Under the pieces are notes generated by a model, which saw nothing but the letters and a program-made list of their open reading frames with translations, was not told the DNA's origin and made no database searches. Below are positions 27,953 to 35,342 of a stretch of 64,000 nt of DNA, in pieces. The stretch is from Xaviernesmea oryzae (GTDB lineage: Bacteria; Pseudomonadota; Alphaproteobacteria; Rhizobiales; Rhizobiaceae): NCBI RefSeq assembly GCF_900177415.1, contig NZ_FXAF01000006.1, positions 1,636,001-1,700,000 of the forward strand, given 5' to 3'. Positions within the stretch are counted from its first letter, which is position 1; each line of letters starts with the position of its first letter. A program made the translations under genes and the position numbers.

Positions 27953-28978
27953 CTATGCGGTTTCTCCCGGGATAAAGACGGCCGGCCGTCCGTTGGCCTT
28001 CGACATTTCCAGCGCGGCGGTCGCCTGCAGGCGCAATTGCTGCGGGGAGAACGCGTCCCGCGTCAGCGCCGCGCCGATCGAAAGCCCGAGCGTTGCGGCA
28101 GCCCGGTCGGAAGCGGCGAAGACGAGGTTGTCGGCGAGCGAGGCGGCGAGCCGTTCGGCGATCGGATGCACGCTGTCCCGGCTGACGTCTTTCAGCACGA
28201 AGGCGAAGTCGCCCCGGCCGATGCGCGCCAGGAAGTCGTTCTTCTTGATCGCCTTGCGGAAGATGGTGGCGGTCTTCCGGATGATCCGGTTGATGGCCGG
28301 TTCGCCATAGGTCCGCACGAGTTCCGGCAGGTCGGAGATGGTCACCAGGAAGAGCGCGGCGTCGCGGCCGTCCGCATCGCCGCCGTAAAGCGCCTCAAGG
28401 CGCTCGGCGAGCGCGGCATGGTTCGGCAGGGCCGTCAGCCGGTCGCGCAGCGTGACGGCGCGGGCGGCGGAGGCGTCCCGTTCCGCCTTGATGATGCGTT
28501 CGGCGCCGTCCTTCAGCGCCGCTTCCAGTTCCGTTTCGGCCACCACCGCATCGGAGAGCGAGACGCTCAGGTATTCGATTTCGGCCAGGATATCGCGAGG
28601 GCCGGCATCGCTGTCTTCGCGAAGGCTTCGGGCGACGGCCTCGAGCACGCGGGTAAAGCCCTGCTTCTGGGCGACGCCGCTTGCCATCTTCTCCCTCAGT
28701 TCCGAAAGCAGCTTGATCTCGTGGCCGCGGCCCGCTGGGATGGCGAGCGCGATGAAGCCCGGGAGCCGATGCCTGATGCCGATCTCGTCGAGAATTGCCT
28801 GCGACGGTGCGGCCGGCAGCGCCGCCACTTCGCGGGAAAGCGCCGCGTCGGCACCCGACAGGGCCTCGTGAAAGAGTTCGTAATTGCGCGGCAGGCCGCT
28901 CACCTCCAGCCTCGCCATATGCTGGCTCACCATCTGCAGGTTCCGGTCCCACGCCCTCTTGCTGGTTTCGCCGGCCAT
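27953..28978 (-). CDS. GGDEF-domain protein with degenerate active site
   Basis: A 341-residue cytosolic protein with an alpha-helical N-terminal region (about 1-165, no recognised sensor) and a C-terminal GGDEF fold starting DRLTALPNHAAL. The signature GG(D/E)EF is replaced by GRGDF (RIGRGDFAFVL), so diguanylate cyclase activity is doubtful; it may bind c-di-GMP or GTP, or act as a scaffold. It starts at 28978, 78 bases upstream of the ABC-F start, in the same direction. Function beyond the fold is unknown. Confidence 0.8.
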   Translation of the reverse strand: MAGETSKRAWDRNLQMVSQHMARLEVSGLPRNYELFHEALSGADAALSREVAALPAAPSQAILDEIGIRHRLPGFIALAIPAGRGHEIKLLSELREKMASGVAQKQGFTRVLEAVARSLREDSDAGPRDILAEIEYLSVSLSDAVVAETELEAALKDGAERIIKAERDASAARAVTLRDRLTALPNHAALAERLEALYGGDADGRDAALFLVTISDLPELVRTYGEPAINRIIRKTATIFRKAIKKNDFLARIGRGDFAFVLKDVSRDSVHPIAERLAASLADNLVFAASDRAAATLGLSIGAALTRDAFSPQQLRLQATAALEMSKANGRPAVFIPGETA

Positions 28979-29187
28979 GTTCGCCCTCTGGGGTTCCGAT
29001 CATTGTTCGATAGTGCGGCAACCTATCGGCGATCGTCCTTTAACATCTGCTGAAAAGCGGTCGTTCGGCTGCTGTTACGGTTAAGAAAAGGTGCAGGCGC
29101 TCCCCGAATGCCATCCATGAATTTTCCTGATTGGATTTTGACGGCGGATTTGTCTCCACTAGGCGTGACCGGACATCAGGAGCTGAC

Positions 29188-29877
29188 ATGACCCGCATCC
29201 TCTATTCGCTCTGCGGCGCCGACGAGAGCCGCCCCTTTTCGCCCCATTGCTGGAAGGTGGTGCTGGCGCTGCGCCACAAGCAGCTGGACTTTGTCGAAAG
29301 GCCGACGCCTTTCACGGAAATCCCGAAGCTGGAGAACGGCTTCTCGAAGACGGTGCCGATTTTGCGGGACGGCAACGAGCTCATCCGCGACAGTTTCGAT
29401 ATCGCGCTTTACCTGGAGGAGGCCTATCCCGACCGGCCGACGCTGTTCGCGGGCGAGGGCGGCAAGGCGCTGTCGCGCTTCGTCGAGCGCTTTTCGCAAA
29501 CCATCATCCATCCGGCGATCGTCAGGATCGCCGTTGCCGACATTCATGACATGCTCGGCGATACCGATCAGGTCTATTTCCGCAAGAGCCGCGAGGCCGC
29601 CCTCGGCAGGACGCTGGAGGAGGTGAAGGCCGGGCGCGACGCGGAGATCGAAGCCTTCGCGGCCAAGCTGGAACCGGTGCGGCAAACCCTGAAATATCAG
29701 GAGTTTCTCGGCGGCGACGGCCCGCTCTTCGCCGATTACATCCTTTTCGGCGCGCTGCAGTGGATGCGCATCACGGCCGGCACCGGGATCCTCGCCGGCG
29801 ACGATCCAGTGGCATCGTGGTTCGAACGCTGCCTCGATCTGCATGACGCGGCCGGCCGCCGTGTGACAGCGGCGTGA
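29188..29877 (+). CDS. glutathione S-transferase family protein
   Basis: Likely glutathione-dependent transferase or disulfide-type reductase. The 229-residue protein has an N-terminal thioredoxin-like domain ([21 protein letters not shown], residues 3-23), the cis-Pro contact KTVPIL and the [11 protein letters not shown] helix, then an all-helical C-terminal domain. The substrate cannot be read from the sequence. AGGAG precedes ATG 29188. It stands 82 bp before ndk. Confidence 0.85.
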   Translation: MTRILYSLCGADESRPFSPHCWKVVLALRHKQLDFVERPTPFTEIPKLENGFSKTVPILRDGNELIRDSFDIALYLEEAYPDRPTLFAGEGGKALSRFVERFSQTIIHPAIVRIAVADIHDMLGDTDQVYFRKSREAALGRTLEEVKAGRDAEIEAFAAKLEPVRQTLKYQEFLGGDGPLFADYILFGALQWMRITAGTGILAGDDPVASWFERCLDLHDAAGRRVTAA

Positions 29878-29959
29878 AATTGCCGAAACCCCCTTGTTTC
29901 CGGCGGAAGGGGCGGGTAAAGACCGCCCACTTTCCCTCTTGGAAACAAAGGATAGAACA

Positions 29960-30382
29960 ATGGCGATTGAACGCACATTTTCGATGATCAAGCCGGATGC
30001 CACCAAGCGCAACCTGACCGGCGCCATCACCAAGGTATTTGAAGACAATGGCCTGCGCGTCATCGCTTCCAAGCGCGTCTGGATGAGCAAGCGCGAAGCC
30101 GAAGGTTTCTATGCCGTCCACAAGGACCGTCCCTTCTTCGGCGAACTCGTCGAAGGCATGACCTCCGGCCCGACCGTCGTCCAGGTCCTGGAAGGCGAGA
30201 ACGCCATCCTGAAGAACCGCGAGATCATGGGCGCCACCAACCCGGCGAACGCCGCCGAAGGCACGATCCGCAAGACCTTCGCCCTGTCGATCGGCGAAAA
30301 CTCCGTCCACGGCTCCGACGCTCCGGAAACCGCCGTCCAGGAAATCGCCTACTGGTTCTCCGAAACCGAGATCGTCGGCTGA
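29960..30382 (+). CDS. ndk: nucleoside diphosphate kinase
   Basis: Transfers gamma-phosphate between nucleoside di- and triphosphates via phospho-His. The 140-residue protein begins [14 protein letters not shown] and has the active-site His in NSVHGSD (about 117), plus [13 protein letters not shown]. Length and motifs match typical Ndk. Followed by a strong terminator 20 bases after the stop. Confidence 0.98.
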   Translation: MAIERTFSMIKPDATKRNLTGAITKVFEDNGLRVIASKRVWMSKREAEGFYAVHKDRPFFGELVEGMTSGPTVVQVLEGENAILKNREIMGATNPANAAEGTIRKTFALSIGENSVHGSDAPETAVQEIAYWFSETEIVG

Positions 30383-30403
30383 TCGACGCAGGCAGTGATT
30401 GAA

Positions 30404-30437
30404 CAAAAAAAGCCGGGGTTCTGCCCCGGCTTTTTTG
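30404..30437 (+). terminator. intrinsic terminator after ndk
   Basis: GC stem GCCGGGG / CCCCGGC (30412-30430) with a 5-base loop, flanked by seven A on the left and six T on the right. The A/T flanks would make it work in both directions. Confidence 0.92.
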
Positions 30438-30494
30438 TTGGCAAAGCTGGAAGCCTTTGCCTTCCTCTGTGGACGCGAGACGGTGCGCATATCG

Positions 30495-30621
30495 ATCTCC
30501 CCCCTTGAGGGGGAGATGCCCGGCAGGGCAGAGGGGGGTGTTTCGGCATATTCTTCTGCCATCGAGTTTGTGGCGTCCCCTCTGTCACCTACGGTGACAT
30601 TTCCCCCCTCAAGGGGGAGAT
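30495..30621. repeat. paired palindromic repeats, inverted (unit pair A)
   Basis: Unit 1 (30495-30540) has hairpins ATCTCCCCC/GGGGGAGAT and TGCCC/GGGCA followed by a run of G. Unit 2 (30576-30621) runs the other way: CCCCTCTG, then GTCACC/GGTGAC, then CCCCCTCAAGGGGG and AGAT. Same family as the pair at 33957-34128 and related to the unit near 35200. Lies in the 273-bp gap between ndk and the lipoprotein gene; no gene seen there. Confidence 0.75.
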
Positions 30622-30655
30622 CGGCGGGAGTCTGCCACCGGGGAAAAAGGGAACT

Positions 30656-31159
30656 TCACGCCGGACAGTTGTCTTCCTTGCCGTAATCCGCCGTGCCGTC
30701 GGCGTGAAAGACCTCCGGATTGGGCGTATAGAGAGGCCCGACCACCAGCGGCTTCGACGGCATGATGGTCTGGTCCGCGTCGGACGTGATGCTCGTCTCG
30801 ATCGTCTGCAGCGGCTCGCCACCGGCACCGACCAGGCGGATCCTGACCGAATACGGCCTGTCCTTCTTCACGCATTTGAGGTTCGGGCTTTGCAGCACGA
30901 TCTTTTCCATGACCGGGAAAAGCGTCTGCCGCACCACGAACGGCGCGCCGCCCTCAGGGTTCTCGAATTCCGCTTCCGCATAGGCGCCCTCCGGCAGGGG
31001 CGCCGTCTTGCGCAGCGTGACGAGATAGTTCGCCGTAGCCACGCGGTAGTTGAAGACGAACATCCGGCCGGAAAGCTCCGCGAATTTTCCGTCCGCCTCC
31101 CGCTGGCAGGAGACCAGCAGAACCATGGCAAGGCCGCAGGCAAGGAGGCGGCGCATCAT
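30656..31159 (-). CDS. putative lipoprotein, unknown function
   Basis: A 167-residue protein with a lipoprotein signal: MMRRLL, hydrophobic core and lipobox LVSC with Cys18. No recognised domain; the mature part is mostly beta-rich and ends CPA. Gln19 after Cys suggests outer-membrane sorting under the E. coli +2 rule. ATG 31159 overlaps the upstream CGNR gene by ATGA and has AGGAGG in front, so the two are translated together. Not recognised further; a link to the CGNR regulator is contextual. Confidence 0.75.
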   Translation of the reverse strand: MMRRLLACGLAMVLLVSCQREADGKFAELSGRMFVFNYRVATANYLVTLRKTAPLPEGAYAEAEFENPEGGAPFVVRQTLFPVMEKIVLQSPNLKCVKKDRPYSVRIRLVGAGGEPLQTIETSITSDADQTIMPSKPLVVGPLYTPNPEVFHADGTADYGKEDNCPA

Positions 31160-31704
31160 GACGCGGCCTCCTTCTTCTTCCGGCGATAGTGGCGGCTCGC
31201 TTTGACCCGGTTGCCGCAGACGGCCATGTCGCACCACGCGCGGCTGCGGTTCCGGCTGCGGTCGATGAACAGCCAGCCGCAATTGCCGCAGATCTTGAGG
31301 CGCGCGATTTCCTCTTCCGCCAGAAGCCTCAATGCCGAACGGGCGGTCGCCGCCTCGAGCGACCCTTCCTCCGCGCGGCGCAGGATAACGGCCGCGGCTT
31401 CGAGAAAATCGGCGAGCAGCCCGTGGGTGTCATCCCCCAGGATACGGGCGCGAAAGTAGCGGTCGATCGCCTCCCGCAACGCGAGGAAAGGCACACGGTT
31501 TCCCGGCCGCACCGGCGCCGGCTCGCCGAACAGGGCGCGTTCGGCGCAGAATTGCTGTGCCGCCCTCGGAAAGGCGTCCATCTGCCCGGGCTCGGCGAAA
31601 CGGTCGATGCTGCGCTCGGGATCGAAGCGCATGATGACGCTGTTGGCGACGTCCAGCGCCAGCGCGCCGCCGGCGAAACGATGCGGGGTCCAGGAAAAGC
31701 TCAT
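31156..31704 (-). CDS. CGNR zinc-finger protein (ABATE-domain putative regulator)
   Basis: Predicted DNA-binding regulator of the ABATE/CGNR family (DUF1470). The 182-residue protein has an N-terminal ABATE domain (ALDVANSV, REAIDRYF) and a C-terminal zinc finger with C-x2-C in CGNCGWLF and the eponymous CGNR in CDMAVCGNRVKASRHYRRK. Start MSFSWTPHRF at 31704. Members are thought to be stress-linked transcription factors; target here unknown. It heads the operon with the lipoprotein and faces the permease gene across a strong inverted repeat, a likely autoregulatory layout. Confidence 0.88.
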   Translation of the reverse strand: MSFSWTPHRFAGGALALDVANSVIMRFDPERSIDRFAEPGQMDAFPRAAQQFCAERALFGEPAPVRPGNRVPFLALREAIDRYFRARILGDDTHGLLADFLEAAAVILRRAEEGSLEAATARSALRLLAEEEIARLKICGNCGWLFIDRSRNRSRAWCDMAVCGNRVKASRHYRRKKKEAAS

Positions 31705-31713
31705 GCTCCGGAT

Positions 31714-31745
31714 TATAACTGGCAAAATGAAGTTTACCAGTTATA
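31714..31745. promoter_or_regulatory. inverted-repeat operator between CGNR regulator and permease
   Basis: TATAACTGGCAAA (31714-31726) and TTTACCAGTTATA (31733-31745) pair at 12 of 13 positions, with a 6-base spacer. It sits between two divergent starts (31704 minus, 31770 plus), suitable for one regulator controlling both. CGNR binding is inferred from position only. Confidence 0.7.
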
Positions 31746-31769
31746 TTCGAAGCCCGTGACGGAGTGCCC

Positions 31770-32666
31770 ATGGCCTATCTGCTGCAGCAATTGGCGAACG
31801 CGTTTCCGCTGGCGGCGCTTTATGCGGCGCTTGCCTTCGGTTATGCGATCGCCTTCGCGGTGACGAAGCGGGCGGATATCACCTACGGAGCGATCTTCGC
31901 CTTTTCGGGCCATACCTATCTGCTCTTCGCCCATATCGGCTGGGACCGGTTCTGGTTGATCTTTCCGGCCGCGCTGGCCATGGGGGCCGCGGGGGCGCTT
32001 GTCGGCGGCGTCGGGGCAGGGGTGGCGATCGGGCGGTTCGTCATGCGGCCGCTTGCGAAAATCTCGCCGAATGCGGTGATCGTCGCCTCGCTCGGTGTGC
32101 TGATGGTGCTGATGGAAGGGGCGCGGCTCGCCTCCGACACGCGCGAGCTCTGGCTGCCGCCCTTCATGAACGAGGCGGTTGTCTTCTGGCGCGGCGACGG
32201 CTTTCCGGTAATCCTGACGCGGATACAGCTCATCAACGTCGCCGTGATGCTGGCGATGATCGGCGCGGGCCATCTGGTCCTGGCTCGCACCCGTTGGGGC
32301 CGCATGTGGCGGGCGGTCGCCGACGACCCGCTGGCGGCGGAACTCTCCGGCACCGATGCCTCCCGCGTTTTCGTCACGGCCTACGCTTCCGCAGCGCTCT
32401 TCGCCTCGATCTGCGGCGTGCTGGCGACTTCCCATTACGGCACGATGGATTTCGGCGCCGGCCTGCTGTTCGGGCTGAAAGTCGTGCTGATCGCCGCCGC
32501 GGGCGGCCATTCCAATCCGCTCCGCTCGGCGGCGGGCGCGGCCGTCGTCGGCTTCGCGGAGACCCTCTGGAGCGGCTACGGCCCGATCGTCTGGCGGGAT
32601 TTCGTGATCGTCTCGATCCTGGTTGCGGTACTCGTCATGAGCCGGCGGGAGAGGGCGGTGCCGTGA
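31770..32666 (+). CDS. LivH-type branched-chain amino acid ABC permease, orphan
   Basis: Membrane permease of high-affinity branched-chain amino acid importers. The 298-residue protein has about eight hydrophobic segments and LivH features: ALAFGYAIAFAVTKRADITYGAIFAFSGH and a cytoplasmic loop ARTRWGRMWRAVADDPLAAELSG that would contact LivG/LivF. No LivM, LivG, LivF or binding protein is nearby, so it either serves proteins encoded elsewhere or has a new role. ATG 31770 follows GGAG; a GTG at 31764 adds two residues. Positioned opposite the CGNR gene. Confidence 0.85.
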   Translation: MAYLLQQLANAFPLAALYAALAFGYAIAFAVTKRADITYGAIFAFSGHTYLLFAHIGWDRFWLIFPAALAMGAAGALVGGVGAGVAIGRFVMRPLAKISPNAVIVASLGVLMVLMEGARLASDTRELWLPPFMNEAVVFWRGDGFPVILTRIQLINVAVMLAMIGAGHLVLARTRWGRMWRAVADDPLAAELSGTDASRVFVTAYASAALFASICGVLATSHYGTMDFGAGLLFGLKVVLIAAAGGHSNPLRSAAGAAVVGFAETLWSGYGPIVWRDFVIVSILVAVLVMSRRERAVP

Positions 32667-32738
32667 CGGTCATCTCCGGCATCGCGGATTGCGTCGAGCC
32701 ATTTCGGCTCCGTTAAACTGGATTTCATGAGCCAGAAC

Positions 32739-32784
32739 GGCTAATATTAGCCAAATTAGCTAACTTGAACGGCTGCTTTAGCCG
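32739..32784. promoter_or_regulatory. TTAGC palindrome array before Phd/PIN module
   Basis: Three symmetrical elements in 46 bp: perfect GGCTAATATTAGCC (32739-32752), TTAGCTAA (32756-32763) and CGGCT-GCTTT-AGCCG (32770-32784). All share the half-site TTAGC/GCTAA or AGCC/GGCT. They end 10 bases before the antitoxin ATG, a position expected for cooperative antitoxin/toxin repression. Confidence 0.7.
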
Positions 32785-32794
32785 GGGGTTTCCC

Positions 32795-33028
32795 ATGCAG
32801 GTCACCATTCACGCCGCAAAGACCAATCTGTCGAAGCTCATCGAACTGGCGAAGGCCGGCGAGGAAGTCGTCATCGCCAAAGGGAAAACCCCTGTTGCCC
32901 GGATCGTGCCGATCCCGCAGGCGAGGTTCACGATCGGATTGCTGAAGGACAAGGTCGCGTCAGGCGGCCCCGATTTCTTCGAACCGATGGATGAAGGCGA
33001 GCTTGACCTGTGGGAAGGCAGGAATTGA
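32795..33028 (+). CDS. Phd/YefM-family antitoxin
   Basis: Antitoxin and presumed repressor for the PIN toxin downstream. The 77-residue protein starts MQVTIHAAKTNLSKLIELAKAGEEVVIAKG, the Phd/YefM DNA-binding fold, and ends with an acidic tail (PMDEGELDLWEGRN) suited to masking the toxin. ATG 32795 is in phase with the fold; an ATG at 32765 would read through the operator. Toxin start overlaps its stop. Confidence 0.88.
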   Translation: MQVTIHAAKTNLSKLIELAKAGEEVVIAKGKTPVARIVPIPQARFTIGLLKDKVASGGPDFFEPMDEGELDLWEGRN

Positions 33029-33414
33029 CCGCGATCCTGCTTGATACCCATGCCTGGGCCTGGTCATTGACGGGCGATCCGCGCCTGTCCGAAGGGGCTA
33101 CATCCGCAATCCTCGAAGCGGGCAGCGTGCTTGTCAGTCCGATCAGCTTTTTCGAGATTGGCCAAAAGGTGCGCCTTGGCAAATGGCCGCAGATGGCGCC
33201 CCATGTCGACGACCTGCCTGCGCTGCTCGAAGAGCAGGGCGGGAGGGTGGCGACGCTTGCCCCGCAAATCTGTTTGCAGGGTGCCGTGATGCCCTGGGAC
33301 CATCGCGATCCTTTTGACAGGCTTCTGGCAGCAAGCGCGCTGCATTACTCTGTGCCGCTGGTATCCGCCGATGAGATATTCGATACGCTTCCCGGCTTGA
33401 GCCGCCTGTGGTGA
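33025..33414 (+). CDS. PIN-domain toxin (VapC-like) of Phd/PIN pair
   Basis: Predicted ribonuclease toxin. The 129-residue PIN protein has Asp7 (LLDTHAWAW), Glu44 (SFFEIGQKV), the Asp pair in HRDPFDRLLAA and a late acidic residue in SADEIFD. Start TTG 33025 gives a 4-base overlap (TTGA) with the antitoxin and follows AGGCAGGA; a GTG at 33010 would add five residues. The LLDTHAWAW type is the one usually paired with Phd/YefM antitoxins. Converges on moaE 18 bp away. Confidence 0.88.
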   Translation: MTAILLDTHAWAWSLTGDPRLSEGATSAILEAGSVLVSPISFFEIGQKVRLGKWPQMAPHVDDLPALLEEQGGRVATLAPQICLQGAVMPWDHRDPFDRLLAASALHYSVPLVSADEIFDTLPGLSRLW

Positions 33415-33432
33415 CGTCCCGACCTTAGACCA

Positions 33433-33894
33433 TCAGCGCCACTTGTCGCGCGCCCTGTCGTCGGCATCCTTGGCGGCGACCCAATCGCCTTGTGAACCGT
33501 CGGCGGCGTGTTCCTTCTTCCAGAAGGGTGCCGAGGTCTTCAGGAAATCCATCATGAAACCGGCGCCGTCGAAAGCCGCCTGCCGGTGGGGGGCGGCTGC
33601 GACGACGAGCACGATGTTCTCGCCCGGCAGGATCTTCCCGTAGCGATGCACGGCGGTGAGGCCGAGGAGCGAAAAGCGCTCGATGGCGAGCTCGGCGATG
33701 CGGCGCATCTCCGCCTCCGCCATGCCGGGATAATGTTCGAGCTCCAGCGCTGAAAGCTGGCCCTGTTCGTCGCGGCAGAGACCGGTAAAGGTGACGACCG
33801 CGCCGATATCCCTGCGGCCGGCGGTCAGCGCGTCGATTTCGGCTTGCAGGTCGAAGTCGGCCGATTGGACGCGGATGGTGGGGACAACTGTCAT
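33433..33894 (-). CDS. moaE: molybdopterin synthase catalytic subunit MoaE
   Basis: Inserts two sulfurs from MoaD thiocarboxylate into precursor Z to form molybdopterin. The 153-residue protein has DIGAVVTFTGLCRD, ELEHYPGMAE, VHRYGKILPGENIVLV, the Arg/His patch HRQAAFD and the catalytic Lys region WKKEH. GGAGG precedes ATG 33894; an ATG at 33909 is less likely. It is separated from moaD by a 261-bp gap with a paired repeat. Confidence 0.96.
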   Translation of the reverse strand: MTVVPTIRVQSADFDLQAEIDALTAGRRDIGAVVTFTGLCRDEQGQLSALELEHYPGMAEAEMRRIAELAIERFSLLGLTAVHRYGKILPGENIVLVVAAAPHRQAAFDGAGFMMDFLKTSAPFWKKEHAADGSQGDWVAAKDADDRARDKWR

Positions 33895-33956
33895 TGCAGA
33901 TGCCTCCATGGTTTTGAAGCGCCGGGGGAGATGAGGGAAGGGGCATGCCGTGCAGG

Positions 33957-34128
33957 CCCCCCTCTGCCCTGCCGGGCATCTCCCCCACGGGTGGGGAGAT
34001 CACAAGCGGCATGGTCTTCCCGCCAAACTGATGGTGTGTCGAACCGCAGCGCTTGTTGTTTGGGGAAACCGGTGCGTCTATCCAATCTCCCTCCTTGTGG
34101 GGGAGATGCCCGGCAGGGCAGAGGGGGG
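33957..34128. repeat. MITE-like element, 44-bp terminal inverted repeats (unit pair B)
   Basis: Units 33957-34000 and 34085-34128 are near-perfect reverse complements; the 32 bases nearest the outer ends are identical. The ends are CCCCCCTCTG and CAGAGGGGGG, around an 84-bp centre. Each unit carries the TGCCC/GGGCA hairpin. It splits moaE from moaD, which normally lie close together. No coding capacity of its own seen. Confidence 0.75.
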
Positions 34129-34155
34129 TATCGGCACGGCACGGCCATCACCATC

Positions 34156-34413
34156 TCACCCACCCGTCATCGGCGGAAATATTCCGATCTCGCGCGCGCC
34201 GGCGATCTTTTCGTCGTGCTCCACATGCTCCTGGTTGATCGCGACGCGGATCACGTCGGAATATTGAAGCGCGTTCTCGTATTCCTCGCCCAAACTCTTG
34301 AGGTGATTCAGCAAATCGCGCACGGTGACGACGCCCGCCGGCAGGTCGAGTTCCTCCTCCGGCTTGCCGATCCGCTCGCGCACCCAGGCGAAATAGACGA
34401 GTTTCGTGCTCAT
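34156..34413 (-). CDS. moaD: molybdopterin synthase sulfur carrier subunit MoaD
   Basis: Ubiquitin-like sulfur carrier; its C-terminal Gly-Gly is thiocarboxylated before sulfur transfer to MoaE. The 85-residue protein starts MSTKLVYFAWVRERIGKPEEEL and ends PPMTGG. ATG overlaps the pgsA stop by ATGA, so it is coupled to pgsA. Order uvrC-pgsA-moaD-moaE is the usual rhizobial one. Confidence 0.95.
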   Translation of the reverse strand: MSTKLVYFAWVRERIGKPEEELDLPAGVVTVRDLLNHLKSLGEEYENALQYSDVIRVAINQEHVEHDEKIAGAREIGIFPPMTGG

Positions 34414-34997
34414 TCCTCATCCACCAGATGTTTCAGGCCGGCTTTGAAATAGTCGTAGCCGGTGTAGAAGGTCAGGATCGCGGCGATCCAGAGCAGCGTG
34501 ATGCCGAGTTCGGTGATGTAAGGCATGATCTTGTCGCCGGCGGGGCCGGCGAGCAGGAAGGCGATCGCCACCATCTGGATCGTCGTCTTCCATTTGGCGA
34601 TGCGCGTCACCGGCACGGAAACCTTCAGCGCCGCGAGATATTCGCGAAGCCCCGAAACGAGGATTTCGCGGCACAATATGGTGATCGCCGCCCAGAGCGA
34701 CCATCCGGCGATCGTCCCGTCGGCAGCCATCAGGAGCAGCACCGAGGCAACCAGCAGCTTGTCGGCGATCGGATCGAGCATGCGGCCGATATTGGAGGTC
34801 TGGTTCCAGATGCGGGCGAGATATCCGTCGAGATAGTCGGTGATCGAGGCAACGACGAAGATCGTCAGCCCCGTCCAGCGGGCGAAGTCCGAGCTTTCCA
34901 GCCGGCCTTCGATGAAGAAGCACAGCACGATCACCGGCACCGCCAGGATGCGCGCATAGGTGAGCAGGTTGGGGATGTTGTATGCGCGGGAAGCCAT
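34410..34997 (-). CDS. pgsA: CDP-diacylglycerol--glycerol-3-phosphate 3-phosphatidyltransferase PgsA
   Basis: Commits CDP-diacylglycerol to phosphatidylglycerol at the inner membrane. The 195-residue protein has about five helices and the CDP-alcohol phosphatidyltransferase motif, with DYLDGYLAR then GRMLDPIADK (D-x2-DG-x2-AR-x8-G-x3-D-x3-D). Start MASRAYNIPNLLTYARI at 34997. Followed immediately by moaD. Confidence 0.96.
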   Translation of the reverse strand: MASRAYNIPNLLTYARILAVPVIVLCFFIEGRLESSDFARWTGLTIFVVASITDYLDGYLARIWNQTSNIGRMLDPIADKLLVASVLLLMAADGTIAGWSLWAAITILCREILVSGLREYLAALKVSVPVTRIAKWKTTIQMVAIAFLLAGPAGDKIMPYITELGITLLWIAAILTFYTGYDYFKAGLKHLVDEE

Positions 34998-35342
34998 GGA
35001 CGACCTATTGCGATGTTTGCCTCTAGTTGAAACTTTGAGGCCCCAGCGTCAACATGTTCCCGCGGCTTTTTTGCAGCCGATTGCGGCAGCCCCTCCGCTC
35101 CTGCTCCTATTGCCCCTCAACCCGGCCCTCTCTCCGCTGTGGCGGGGGGAGGGAACATGCCATACGCAGCGTCGAGGAAGGAAACGGTGCGGCATATCCC
35201 TTCTCCCCGCCGGGGAGAAGGTGCCCGGCAGGGCGGATGAGGGGGCAACAGGCGGGGCGGACCCGGCCCTTCGCCTTGGCTCAGGGCGTTCGTCATTCGA
35301 AACGATTCACTGGATCGTTTCGTCGGCTGCGCCGACCATTCC
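34998..35342. other. intergenic region pgsA-uvrC, holds a palindromic repeat
   Basis: 345 bases with no credible gene. It is GC-rich, with a repeat at 35200-35249 and an imperfect GC hairpin near 35128-35150. The pgsA promoter and the uvrC transcript end should lie here; neither could be pinned down. Confidence 0.6.
35200..35249. repeat. palindromic repeat unit, rhizobial type C
   Basis: Hairpin CTTCTCCCC / GGGGAGAAG with a 3-base loop (35200-35220), then TGCCCGGCAGGGC and a G-rich end. Shares the TGCCCGGCAGGGC core with pairs A and B but has a different first hairpin. Single copy here. Confidence 0.65.

Noticed and set aside
23678..29053. A 1791-codon open frame on the plus strand.
   Set aside because: It lies opposite the vapB operator, the S9 peptidase, the ABC-F gene and the GGDEF gene, crosses their intergenic repeats, and its Arg/Gly/Asp-rich product has no family features. 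It is a by-product of high-GC codon bias.
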